Position numbers and translations under genes: made by a program
Shown: piece after piece, positions 19,862 to 28,601 of the stretch
Layout of the letters: each line of letters opens with the position of its first letter
How positions within the stretch are numbered: position 1 is the first letter of the stretch
Assembly (NCBI GenBank): GCA_002737365.1
Contig: NSIL01000011.1
Location: 1-64,000, forward strand
Direction of reading: 5' to 3'
DNA: 64,000 nt
DNA from: Acidobacterium sp.
Lineage (GTDB): Bacteria > Acidobacteriota > Vicinamibacteria > Vicinamibacterales > UBA2999
Notes under the pieces: generated by a model
Told to the model about the DNA's origin: nothing
The model's database searches: none
Seen by the model: only the letters and a program-made list of their open reading frames with translations

Positions 19862-21055
19862 ATGAGCAAATCCCGAATCGTTCTCGCGCTTCTCGTGTCA
19901 GTCATCATCACCGCCGCCCTGGCGGCGCAAGGCATGCGCGGCGTCACGCCAGTGGCACCCGGGCAGGAATGCCCGCCGGGCACCACCGAGACGCGGCCGG
20001 GCAACTGCCAAGCGCCAACGGAGCCGGCGCCGAGCATTCTTGATTACCGGCCGCGCTCGACGCTGGTGACGGCTGAACACCTGGTGCCCAAGGCCAAGTT
20101 TCCGGCCATCGACGTGCACGGCCACCCGGGCAACCTGACCACGCCCGAGGCGATCAACCGCATGACCGCGGTAATGGACTCGCTGAACCTGAAGGTGATG
20201 CTGGTGGCCGAGAATGTGTCTGGCGCGCGCCTGACCAGCACGCTCGCCGCCATCAACGCCTCGCCGTACAAGGAACGCTTCCGCGTGCTGGCCGGCATCG
20301 ATTTTCGCAACGTCGGACCGGACTGGGGCGCCAGGGCCGCGGCGCAGCTCGAGGCCGACATCAAGGCCGGCGCCATCGGCGTCGGCGAGGTTGGCAAGCA
20401 GTTCGGCCTGCGGACCACCAAGCCGGATGGTTCGCGCCTCAAGGTGGACGAGCCGCAGCTGGATCCGTTGTGGGAGGCGTTCGCCAGGCTCGATGTGCCG
20501 GCGTTCATTCACACCGCCGAACCGCAGGAGTTCTTTCAGCTGCAGGATTTCAAGAACGAGCGGTGGCTCGAGCTGTCACTGTTCGCCGATCGCCGCAACA
20601 ACCAGCCCGGTCAGGTGACCTTCGAGCAGCTGATCACCGAGCGCAATAACGTCTTCCGCAAGCATCCGAAGACGCGGTTTGTCGCGGCTCACTTCGGCTG
20701 GCACGCCAACGATTTGGCGCGCGCCGCGAAGATGCTCGACGAGTTCCCGAACGTGACCATCGAGGCCGGCGCGATCCTGTACGACCTCGGCCGCCAGCCG
20801 CGGGCCGCTCGCGAGTTTTTCATCAAGTATGCCGACCGGATCATGTTCGGCAAGGACTCGTTCCAGCCCAACGAGTATCCGTACTACTGGCGCGTGTTCG
20901 AAACCGCGGATGAGTATTTCGACTATTACCGCGACTACCACGCCTTCTGGAAGCTCTACGGCATGTCGTTGCCGGACGAGGTGCTGAAGAAGGTGTATTA
21001 CAAGACCGCGTTGAAAGTCTTCAAGGGCCTGCCGCAAAGCGGCTGGCCACAGTAG
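19862..21055 (+). CDS. Exported amidohydrolase-2 family metal hydrolase
   Basis: 397 aa. A signal peptide (LALLVSVIITAALAAQG) is followed by a TIM-barrel amidohydrolase. Metal-binding and catalytic residues of the family can be placed: HxH in AIDVHGHP, His in FIHTAEPQEFF, His in VAAHFGWH and the final Asp in IMFGKDSFQP. The family includes decarboxylases and hydrolases such as ACMSD and 2-pyrone-4,6-dicarbolactonase. The signal peptide implies a periplasmic or outer location, unusual for the ACMSD type. A strong hairpin follows the stop. Substrate unknown. Confidence 0.85.
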   Translation: MSKSRIVLALLVSVIITAALAAQGMRGVTPVAPGQECPPGTTETRPGNCQAPTEPAPSILDYRPRSTLVTAEHLVPKAKFPAIDVHGHPGNLTTPEAINRMTAVMDSLNLKVMLVAENVSGARLTSTLAAINASPYKERFRVLAGIDFRNVGPDWGARAAAQLEADIKAGAIGVGEVGKQFGLRTTKPDGSRLKVDEPQLDPLWEAFARLDVPAFIHTAEPQEFFQLQDFKNERWLELSLFADRRNNQPGQVTFEQLITERNNVFRKHPKTRFVAAHFGWHANDLARAAKMLDEFPNVTIEAGAILYDLGRQPRAAREFFIKYADRIMFGKDSFQPNEYPYYWRVFETADEYFDYYRDYHAFWKLYGMSLPDEVLKKVYYKTALKVFKGLPQSGWPQ

Positions 21056-21060
21056 GTTGC

Positions 21061-21089
21061 GGAGGCAACCCCACTCCGGGGTTGCCTCC
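21061..21089. terminator. Perfect 12-bp hairpin between convergent genes
   Basis: GGAGGCAACCCC-ACTCC-GGGGTTGCCTCC, five nt after the amidohydrolase stop and before the convergent cytochrome gene end. The stem is very stable but has no T tract on either side, so it is a candidate for a non-canonical or rho-assisted terminator. Confidence 0.6.
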
Positions 21090-21108
21090 ACCAATCACTG
21101 CCCAGTCC

Positions 21109-22521
21109 TCACTGCTGTCCGCGCGCGACCGTCGGCGTCGGCGCGGCAACGAAGCTGAAGGTGATGCTCGTGTACATCATCTCCTCCCATGTCTGGTCGC
21201 CCCACGTCACCTGCTTGGTGGGATCGGGGTTCGATTTATTCGCGGCCGAGTTGTCGTACCACGCCTTGGCGTGGATCTTCGTGCCGGCGGGTAACACGAG
21301 CGGCGTGGTGAACACGTACTCGTGCTGCCAGTTGAAGTCGTACTTCGGCACCGACAAGATCACTTCCTTGCGGCCGTCCGGGTAGGTGGCTTCATAGTGC
21401 CAACCCGTGCCGCGCACGTGCGTATGCGGGATCAGGCTGTAGATCATCGTCTCGCGATTGAATGTCATCGAGTTCTCAACGAGGTGATTGGCTGCGCCCG
21501 GAGGAATCGACAGCGACGCGTTGATAAGGGCCATCGTGTTGAGAATGGTCTTCGGCGGCGTCTTGGTGAAATTCAAGCCGATCTTCGATCGGTCCGTGGT
21601 CGCCTGGCCGTAGGTGGTGTAGTGCATCTGGAAGATGAGCGAATAGCCCGCGGGAATTCGCATGCCCATGCCCTCTGGAAAGCGGCGAATCGACCCGCCC
21701 GGCGAGAAGCCGCCCATGCCCTGGGCCATGCCCTGCGGGCGCGACCGGTAGTTGGGGCCTGGATCCTTTCGCTCTCCAGGCGGCAGCGGCCGTCCGCCCT
21801 CTTCGCCGTCTGGAATCTGGAAGCAACACGCCATTTCGATTGGCGGCACCGGTCGCGGCGCCGGTTTGGCGCCGGTGGCGGGCGCCGGACCAAACATGCG
21901 GCCCAGCATCATTTGGGTCCGCTGCTTCGTCTGCGCTTCAGCCACATCCTTCGGCGCCAACAAATAGAGGAGCGCGTGATGCACGGCCCGACGGTCGCCG
22001 GGCCGAATCTCCCATTCGGTAATGAAACGATCCTCAGCAAAGTTCGCCGGGACCACCAAATACTGGTACGGAATCTCACCGGTCGCCGGAATCGGATAGT
22101 CCTCCTGCATCGACAACACCGCGTCGGGCGTGCCGATGTTCCACCCGTCGGTATAGACGGGGGCCGGCGGCAAGTCCGCAGCCTTGCCTTCGGGCGCACC
22201 GGCCGCGACCCACTTGGCGATCGTCTCCTTGTGCGAGACGCTCAGCCCACGCGCACCCACGAAGGTGCCGTACTTCGGATCGGCGTGCCACGGGGGCATC
22301 GTGCCGTCAGCGACCTGGGCCGCGATCGACTTGGCCCACGGACGCGAGTCCTTGAACGTCATCAGCGACATCGGCGCGATGTCACCAGGCCGGTGGCAGC
22401 TGGTGCAGTTGGCAAAAAAAATCGACGCCACGTCCTTGTTGAAGGTCGGCGCCGCGGGCTGCGCCCCGGCCGGGGCCGCCAACCACGTAAGAACAATCGC
22501 GATGGCTGAAATCTGCTTCAT
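21109..22521 (-). CDS. Exported c-type cytochrome / type II copper monooxygenase-like protein
   Basis: 470 aa. A signal peptide (IAIVLTWLAAPAGAQ) is followed by one haem c site (CTSCH) with the RPGDIAPMSL signature. The C-terminal half resembles the two-domain PHM/DBM copper monooxygenase fold: a His pair in RAVHHALLY, HxH in LIPHTHVRG, and a His after Met in IFQMHYT. The ATG at 22521 has a strong GAGGAG site; the upstream extension has no support. It is a paralogue of the partial gene at the left edge. It probably couples haem electron transfer to copper-dependent oxidation in the periplasm; substrate and activity are not proven. Confidence 0.82.
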   Translation of the reverse strand: MKQISAIAIVLTWLAAPAGAQPAAPTFNKDVASIFFANCTSCHRPGDIAPMSLMTFKDSRPWAKSIAAQVADGTMPPWHADPKYGTFVGARGLSVSHKETIAKWVAAGAPEGKAADLPPAPVYTDGWNIGTPDAVLSMQEDYPIPATGEIPYQYLVVPANFAEDRFITEWEIRPGDRRAVHHALLYLLAPKDVAEAQTKQRTQMMLGRMFGPAPATGAKPAPRPVPPIEMACCFQIPDGEEGGRPLPPGERKDPGPNYRSRPQGMAQGMGGFSPGGSIRRFPEGMGMRIPAGYSLIFQMHYTTYGQATTDRSKIGLNFTKTPPKTILNTMALINASLSIPPGAANHLVENSMTFNRETMIYSLIPHTHVRGTGWHYEATYPDGRKEVILSVPKYDFNWQHEYVFTTPLVLPAGTKIHAKAWYDNSAANKSNPDPTKQVTWGDQTWEEMMYTSITFSFVAAPTPTVARGQQ

Positions 22522-22532
22522 GGTCGTCTCCT

Positions 22533-23672
22533 CTAGCGCTGCGCGACGGGAATCCAAGCCTGGGGATAGCTTGGACCAGTGTAGTCGGCCCGCGGCCGGA
22601 TCAGGCGATTGTTCGACAGCTGCTCCAGCACATGGGCGGTCCAGCCGGAAATGCGGCTGACGGCGAAAATGGGCGTGTACAGGTCGATCGCGATGCCCAT
22701 CGAGTAATACGTGGACGCCGAGTAGAAGTCGACATTCGGGTGCAGCTTCTTCTCGGTCTTGACCAGGGCCTCAATCCGCTCGCTCATTTCGAACCACCGC
22801 GTGTTGCCGGCCTTCTGGCCGAGCTCCTTCGAGATTTGACGCAGGTGCGTCGCCCGCGGGTCCTCGGTGTTGTAAACGCGATGGCCGAAGCCGGAAATCT
22901 TCTCCTTGCGCGTGAACTTGCCCTTGACGAACGCATCGATGCGCTCGCCGGGCGCGTCCTGGCCAATCTCGATCAGCATCTTCATCACTTCGGCATTGGC
23001 GCCGCCGTGCAGCGGTCCCTTCAGCGTGCCGATGCCAGCGACGATGGCGGAGTGGATATCGGTGAGGGTGGCGGCCGCGACGCGGGCGGCAAAGGTCGAG
23101 GCGTTCAGCTCATGATCGGCATGCAGCGTCAGCGCAACATCCATCGCGCGAATGGAGGTCGCGTCGGGCCGCGTCCCGAAGAGCATGTAGAGAAAATTGG
23201 CGGCATGGCTCATCGCCGGATCGGGCGCAATCGGCCCGCCGCCCTGCTGCATGCGGCCCCAGGTCGCCACCAGGCTCGCAACCTGCCCGGTCAGGCGCAC
23301 GGCCTTGCGGTACGACGCGGCCGGCGAGTTGTCGTGAGCATCGGGATCGTCGTGACCGAGCGCCGAGGTCAGCGTGCGCAGCGCAGCCATGCCGTCGCTG
23401 GCCGGCAGCATGTTCATCAGGCGGATGATCGATTCAGGCAGGGGACGCGCCGCCGCCAGCTGCGACTGCAGGTCGCCAAGCTCGGCGCGATTGGGAAGGC
23501 GGCCGTGCCACAGGAGATAACAGGTTTCCTCGAACGTGGCGTGCCGCGCCAGGTCGTGGATGTCGTGGCCGCAATACGCCAGCACGCCGCGATCGCCGTC
23601 GAGAAAACAAATTCGTGAGGACGTCGCGACGACGTCTTCCAGTCCGCTTTTGGGTTTTGCCTCTGCCGCCAT
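22533..23672 (-). CDS. Citrate synthase (short, type II-like)
   Basis: 379 aa, the length of Gram-positive/thermophile-type citrate and 2-methylcitrate synthases rather than the 427-aa E. coli GltA. Catalytic residues are visible: His in TLHADHELNAST, His in GFGHRVYNTEDPR and Asp in HPNVDFYSA. It condenses acetyl-CoA with oxaloacetate at the start of the TCA cycle. Citrate versus methylcitrate specificity cannot be decided by eye; no prp genes are nearby. The cytochrome gene starts 11 nt downstream. Confidence 0.92.
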   Translation of the reverse strand: MAAEAKPKSGLEDVVATSSRICFLDGDRGVLAYCGHDIHDLARHATFEETCYLLWHGRLPNRAELGDLQSQLAAARPLPESIIRLMNMLPASDGMAALRTLTSALGHDDPDAHDNSPAASYRKAVRLTGQVASLVATWGRMQQGGGPIAPDPAMSHAANFLYMLFGTRPDATSIRAMDVALTLHADHELNASTFAARVAAATLTDIHSAIVAGIGTLKGPLHGGANAEVMKMLIEIGQDAPGERIDAFVKGKFTRKEKISGFGHRVYNTEDPRATHLRQISKELGQKAGNTRWFEMSERIEALVKTEKKLHPNVDFYSASTYYSMGIAIDLYTPIFAVSRISGWTAHVLEQLSNNRLIRPRADYTGPSYPQAWIPVAQR

Positions 23673-23738
23673 GACCTGATCTTACAGCTTTCTTCCGTCA
23701 CGAACTTCATACCAGCCGTCGTCGCTGTGTTAGCGTCA

Positions 23739-24029
23739 CCCCCTGCAGCGTCGATACTGGGTTGCGGCCGCTATGGCCCTTGGCATGCTCACCACGGCAC
23801 AGGCCCGCCGCGCGCCCGACGTGGCGTGTTCTCGGCGTCACCCTGGGCGGCGGACGGCAAGGTCTACCTGTTGAGCGAAGACGTCCACACCTTCGTCATC
23901 GCGGCCGGCGACAGGGACGTCGAGCTGGCGAAGAACAGCCTCGACGAGATGAGCCTGGCGTCGCCCGCGCTGGCGCCCACGGCGTTGTTCATGCCGACAC
24001 AGACGCGCCTGTACCGCATCGGCCGCTGA
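23739..24029 (+). pseudogene. Collapsed PQQ-like beta-propeller protein gene
   Basis: One frame opens with a signal-peptide-like stretch (RRYWVAAAMALGMLTTAQA). From about 23827 a different frame carries the end of a PQQ-type propeller: GVFSASPWAADGKVYLLSED, HTFVIAAG, then SLASPALA and RLYRIGR to the stop at 24027-24029. The several hundred residues expected between are missing. It shows the same two-ends-only pattern as the S1C relic. Confidence 0.6.
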
Positions 24030-24085
24030 TTCCGGACCACCCGGCGTTCCGAAGTATGCTGAGGCCCCCTGAAGGAGGGCCCGAC

Positions 24086-24514
24086 ATGGCCGAACAGAGC
24101 TACCAGAGCCACACCCGTTGGCTGCCGGCGTTTCATTTTTTCGCGGCGCCGGTGTTGTTGATCAACACGATCAACGAACTGCGCCATGCGTTCAACGACC
24201 CGACCCCGAGCACCGCGTTCGCCGCGGTCGTGGCGGCGGCGATCCTGACCGTGGCGTTCCTCGCGCGCACGCAGGCCTTGCAGGCGCAGAACCGGCTGAT
24301 CCGGCTCGAGATGCGCCTGCGGCTGCAGCCGCTGCTGCCGGCCGACCTCTATGCCCGCTTCAACGAGCTGACGGTGCCCCAGTTGGTCGCGCTGCGCTTC
24401 GCCAGCGATGGCGAATTGCCCGGGCTGATTGGCACGGTGCTGAAAGATGGCACCAAGCAGGCCGACATCAAGAAGCTGATCAAGCAGTGGGTGCCCGACT
24501 ACGTGAGAGTGTAG
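24086..24514 (+). CDS. DUF6526-type small membrane protein
   Basis: 142 aa with a strong GAAGGAGG ribosome binding site. Two membrane helices (about residues 12-30, FHFFAAPVLLINTINEL, and 40-62, FAAVVAAAILTVAFLART) precede a cytoplasmic alpha-helical domain with RLIRLEMRLRLQ and QLVALRFASDGELPGL. The overall pattern matches the uncharacterised DUF6526 family, assigned by recall. Function unknown. Confidence 0.75.
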   Translation: MAEQSYQSHTRWLPAFHFFAAPVLLINTINELRHAFNDPTPSTAFAAVVAAAILTVAFLARTQALQAQNRLIRLEMRLRLQPLLPADLYARFNELTVPQLVALRFASDGELPGLIGTVLKDGTKQADIKKLIKQWVPDYVRV

Positions 24515-24575
24515 GCGCCGCACGGTCGCGCGGGAACGAGAATGCGGCTGATCCGAGTACACTGGGGCAGTCCGC

Positions 24576-24959
24576 ATGCCGACCGCGTTTCACATCCTGT
24601 CCACCACTGACGAACTCGACCGCGCGTTGGCGCGATCGTCGCAACGGCCGGTCGTGATTTTCAAGCACAGCCCGACCTGCGGCATCAGCGCCCAGGCGTT
24701 CGAGTCCATTACCGAGTGGTTGAACGGCGAGGTCCCGAATGCCGACTTCTATGTCGTGCCGGTGCAGGCCAGCCGCGCAATCTCGACGCAGCTGGCGCAG
24801 AAGTTTGGCATCCGCCACGAGTCGCCGCAGGCGCTGGTGGTCGACGATGGCCAGGTGGTGTGGCACGGGTCGCACTACCGCGCGACGGCAACGTCGATTG
24901 CCGCCGCGCTCGACACACTCGCGACCGCTACTTCGGCTCGGGAATCGGCTTCCCGCTGA
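24576..24959 (+). CDS. ytxJ: Monothiol bacilliredoxin-like protein YtxJ
   Basis: 127 aa. Thioredoxin-fold protein of the DUF2847/YtxJ family, associated with the bacillithiol redox system. The single active-site Cys lies in FKHSPTCGIS, and the cis-Pro region ESPQALVVDDG follows. It probably removes bacillithiol from mixed disulfides. A TACACT hexamer lies 16 nt before the ATG. Its 3' end overlaps the convergent M16 relic by 32 nt. Bacillithiol synthesis genes are not in the window. Confidence 0.85.
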   Translation: MPTAFHILSTTDELDRALARSSQRPVVIFKHSPTCGISAQAFESITEWLNGEVPNADFYVVPVQASRAISTQLAQKFGIRHESPQALVVDDGQVVWHGSHYRATATSIAAALDTLATATSARESASR

Positions 24960-26202
24960 GATCAGCGAAGGTGATGTTGGTGAAGGCGCCTAACTGGTCT
25001 TTCACCTTCGCATCGTCGCCGACGATCACGACGACAGAATCCTCCGACCCCAACAGCATCTCCGCCCCGGTCTTGATGGCTTCAGCCGACGGTTGTGAGA
25101 TCTGCCGCTGGAACGTCTCGGGATAGTCCTTGGGCAGCGCGAACGTGTTCACCGTATTGATGGTGCCGGCAAAGCCGGCCTGGGTGGCGTTCTGGATCAG
25201 GAACAAGCCGCGCGATTACTGCTTCGCATCGGACAGTTCCTCGGCTTCGGGCCCACCCGCGCGCAGCTTGTCGATCTCGCCGTAGATCTCCTTCAGCGTC
25301 GCGCCGGTGACGTCATTGCGCACATCGGCTGCCCCACGATAGAAGCCGCCCTCGGCCATGGCCTGAAACGGGTGGTGAAATTGCCGACCGAGATCGACGA
25401 CTGCACGCTGTTGGGACGCTGCACGAAGACCAGCCGGCGGCCCTTCGTGACCGGCATGGCCGGCGCCTTCGTCTCCGGGACGACCGCCCTGGCCCAGCTG
25501 CCAAATGCCTGCTCGGCGGCGGCAAAGACTGCTTCCGGCGCGGCATCGCCGATGACCACGAGGAACGCGTTGTTCGGCCGGTAATAGGTGGAGTGATACG
25601 CGGCAATACTGGCGCGCTCGATCGCCGGCAGGCTTTCCAGGGTCAGACCAGTGCGCGCGTACGGATGCTCGCCAAACAGCGACTGGCGGAACACCTTGTT
25701 CGACACGGCCTGCGGCGAGGCCATCTGGGCCTGGAGCTGTTGCGCGGTGTTGGCCTTGAGCAGGTCGACTTCGGCTTGCGGGAAGGCCGGGTTGCGAACG
25801 ACGTCGGCCAGCAGCGCCATCATGCGCGGCATCGATTCCGACAAGCCGCGCATCTGGAAGGTCGTCGAATCTTGTCCGGCAAAGCCTGACAGCGAGGCGC
25901 CCATGCCGAACACTTCGCGCTTCAGTTGCTCGCTGGAGCGCGTCGCGGTGCCTTCCTGCGCGGTGTCGGCGACAAACTGCGCGAGTCCCGCCTTGCCCGC
26001 CGGATCGAGCGCGAGACCGGCGCGGACGGTGAGCATGGCTGAGATCTTCGGCACGGCCGCATAGCGGACGGCGACGACGTGCAAGCCGTTGCTCAGGGTC
26101 CTTTCGACGCGAGGTGGCGGCGCGAACGGCTTTTCAGGGCCGACCTCGGGCTTCGGCAGCCACGAGGAAAGCGGAGAGAAGCTCGGCCAACCGTTTCGGC
26201 AT
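24928..26202 (-). pseudogene. Broken M16 (insulinase-like) peptidase, inactive-subunit type
   Basis: The body (from about 26150) reads RTLSNGLHVVAVRY to VVIGDAAPEAVF, a typical M16 half without the HxxEH zinc site, so the intact gene would be the non-catalytic partner subunit. Three lesions are visible. A signal peptide (from ATG 26202, RLAELLSAFLVAA) is out of frame with the body. After SVGNFTTR (near 25370) about 40 residues are missing and the frame moves to MAEGGFYRGAADVRND. A Tyr codon has become TAA at 25216-25218. The last 90 residues (LFLIQNATQAGF onward) are open. No catalytic M16 partner is nearby. Confidence 0.75.
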
Positions 26203-26257
26203 ACGGGTCACCTTGGTCACCCAAGGATAGACGAATGCCGGGCCCGATCGGTTGCGC

Positions 26258-27754
26258 TTAGGCTTCTTTGCCCTGCACGACCTCGACCGCCGAGTCGCCG
26301 CCGTACTGCTGGAACAGCGACAGCATCCCGGTATAGAGGAAGCCGACCTGGAACAGCATCAGGAACGGCACGGTGCCGTAGATGCCGTTGGCGAGCGCGT
26401 AGAACAGCGTGCCGGTGAAGTAGAGGCCCAGCGCCAGCTCGATCAGCGGCTGCACCGCCACCGACTGGCGGTACTTCTTCTGGCTCCACTCGTCGCCGTT
26501 GGCTTCGACTGCGTACTTCGGCGTGCGGACGAACTCGCTGGGCTTGTGAAACAAGGCTTCGAACACCGCCTTGGTGTTGTTCACGGCCAGGCCGATGCCG
26601 ATCGACATCAGAATCGGCAGGTACTTCAGCCGCTCGGTCCACGTGTGCGGATACAACTCGCGCTGGCAGACCATGTAGAAGTTGGCCACCGACGCCGTCG
26701 CCGCGAAGAACAGCGGGATGTCGATCAGCAGCATCTCGTACCAGCCCATGTTGTAGCGGATCACCATGGACGGTCCCATCAGCACCGACAACACCACCAT
26801 CAACGGGTAGTTGAAGTTCGCCGACAGGTGGAAAAAAGCTTCGGCCTTGATCTTGAACGGCTGATCCGACTGCAGGATCCGCGGCATCAGCTTCATGAAG
26901 GTCTGGATCGAGCCCTTCGCCCAGCGATGCTGCTGCGACTTGAACGCGTTCATCTCGACCGGCAATTCGGCGGGGGCGACGTGATCCTGCACGAACACGA
27001 ACTGCCAGCCCTTGAGCTGCGTGCGGTAGCTCAGGTCGAGGTCCTCGGTCAGCGTGTCGTGCTGCCAGCCGCCGCCATCGGCAATCGCCTCCTTGCGCCA
27101 GATGCCGGCCGTGCCGTTGAAGTTGAAGAAGCAGCCGCCACGGTTGCGGCTGCCGTGCTCGAGCACGAAGTGTGCGTCGAGCAGCACGGCCTGAATCTTC
27201 GTCAGCAACGAGTAGTCTTCGTTGATGTGGCCCCAGCGCGCCTGCACCAGCGCGACCTTGGGGTCGGTGAAGTAGTGCACCGAGCGCATCAGGAAGTCGG
27301 GCTTGGGAATGAAGTCGGCATCGAAGATGGCGACGTATTCGCCGCGGCACACCTTCAGGCCTTCATCCAGCGCGCCCGCCTTATAGCCGGTGCGGTCTTC
27401 GCGATGGAGATACTTGATGTCGACGCCCTGCAACGCGTGACGGCGGACCGCCAGTTCCGTGATCTGCCGCGTCTCGTCGGTCGAGTCGTCCAGGACCTGG
27501 ATTTCCAGCTTCTCGCGCGGATACTCGATCTGGCACACCGCATCGATCAGGCGATCGACGACATACATCTCGTTGTAGAGCGGGAGTTGGATGGTGACGA
27601 CAGGAAGGTCGTCGAACGTCGCCTTCGGCACCGGCTGCTCGTGCTTATGCTTCATGTAGATGTACACCAGGTAGTACCGGTGCCATCCATACACGGCCAG
27701 AATCAGCAGGACGAAGAAATATAAAGCGAGTATGAGCGTTTCGACTAGGGTCAT
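26258..27754 (-). CDS. Cellulose-synthase-like processive family 2 glycosyltransferase
   Basis: 498 aa membrane enzyme. One N-terminal helix, then a cytosolic GT2 catalytic domain: DDSTDET, the DxD motif in AIFDADF, TLTEDLD supplying the catalytic Asp, and QxxRW (QQHRW) for chain binding. About six C-terminal membrane segments form the usual export pore region. No PilZ domain or bcs genes are nearby, so the polymer (glucan, glucomannan or other) is unknown. A consensus-like promoter lies directly upstream, facing away from larB. Confidence 0.88.
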   Translation of the reverse strand: MTLVETLILALYFFVLLILAVYGWHRYYLVYIYMKHKHEQPVPKATFDDLPVVTIQLPLYNEMYVVDRLIDAVCQIEYPREKLEIQVLDDSTDETRQITELAVRRHALQGVDIKYLHREDRTGYKAGALDEGLKVCRGEYVAIFDADFIPKPDFLMRSVHYFTDPKVALVQARWGHINEDYSLLTKIQAVLLDAHFVLEHGSRNRGGCFFNFNGTAGIWRKEAIADGGGWQHDTLTEDLDLSYRTQLKGWQFVFVQDHVAPAELPVEMNAFKSQQHRWAKGSIQTFMKLMPRILQSDQPFKIKAEAFFHLSANFNYPLMVVLSVLMGPSMVIRYNMGWYEMLLIDIPLFFAATASVANFYMVCQRELYPHTWTERLKYLPILMSIGIGLAVNNTKAVFEALFHKPSEFVRTPKYAVEANGDEWSQKKYRQSVAVQPLIELALGLYFTGTLFYALANGIYGTVPFLMLFQVGFLYTGMLSLFQQYGGDSAVEVVQGKEA

Positions 27755-27790
27755 CTATGATTGGGGTTCTACTCGGTATTCCAGTCTATG

Positions 27791-27820
27791 ATTATACGAA
27801 TCGACGGCCAGTAAAGTCAA
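27791..27820 (-). promoter_or_regulatory. Sigma-70 type promoter for the glycosyltransferase gene
   Basis: On the minus strand: -35 TTGACT (27820-27815), 18-nt spacer, -10 TATAAT (27796-27791), about 37 nt before the ATG at 27754. The -10 is a perfect consensus in an otherwise GC-rich genome. Confidence 0.7.
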
Positions 27821-27841
27821 CAAAACACAGATGATAGCGGC

Positions 27842-28597
27842 ATGACACCGGCTGAACTACGCGCCATTCTGGAACAGGTCCGCGAGGGCCGGACCGACAC
27901 GTCCCAAGCCTATGACCAACTTCTGGGGGCGTTTCGGGACCAACCCTTTGAGGACCTTGGGTTTGCGAAGGTCGACTACCACCGGTCGATCCGCCAGGGC
28001 TTTGCCGAAGTCATCCTCGGCCTGGGTAAGACACCGGCTCAAATTGCGACCATCGCGACTCAGATTGTCGGGCACGGCCACCCCCTGCTGGTGACCCGAG
28101 CCGAACCGGCCGCCTGGCAGGCGGTCCGCGAGGTGGTGCCCGAGGCGCAATATCACGAGCTGGCGAGAGCGATCACCGTGAAGCGGGACGTTCCGATGGG
28201 CGTGGGCACCATCGCGGTCTGCTCGGCGGGCACCTCCGACATCCCGGTCGCTGAAGAAGCCGCCGTGACGGCCGAGTTGATGGGCAACACCGTCGATCGC
28301 ATGTACGACGTTGGCGTTGCCGGCATCCACCGAATCTTGAAGCACCGCGCCCGGCTCGAAGCCGCGCGCGTCGTCATCGTCGTCGCCGGCATGGAAGGCG
28401 CGCTGCCGAGTGTGGTCGCCGGCATGGTCAGCGTGCCGGTGATCGCCGTGCCGACCAGCATCGGCTACGGTGCCAGCTTCGGCGGCGTCGCCGCGCTGCT
28501 CGGCATGCTGAACTCGTGCGCCAACGGCGTGTCGGTGGTCAACATCGACAACGGCTATGGCGCCGGTTGTATCGCTTCGATGATTAACCACCTGTAA
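27842..28597 (+). CDS. larB: Nickel-pincer cofactor biosynthesis protein LarB
   Basis: 251 aa. LarB carboxylates and hydrolyses nicotinic acid adenine dinucleotide to start synthesis of the nickel-pincer nucleotide of lactate racemase-type enzymes. The C-terminal AIR-carboxylase-like domain has [19 protein letters not shown] and the end motif NIDNGYGAG. The N-terminal segment ([20 protein letters not shown]) is typical of LarB. larA, larC and larE are not nearby. mutS2 starts 4 nt after the stop, so the two are probably co-transcribed. Confidence 0.92.
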   Translation: MTPAELRAILEQVREGRTDTSQAYDQLLGAFRDQPFEDLGFAKVDYHRSIRQGFAEVILGLGKTPAQIATIATQIVGHGHPLLVTRAEPAAWQAVREVVPEAQYHELARAITVKRDVPMGVGTIAVCSAGTSDIPVAEEAAVTAELMGNTVDRMYDVGVAGIHRILKHRARLEAARVVIVVAGMEGALPSVVAGMVSVPVIAVPTSIGYGASFGGVAALLGMLNSCANGVSVVNIDNGYGAGCIASMINHL

Positions 28598-28601
28598 TCC
28601 C

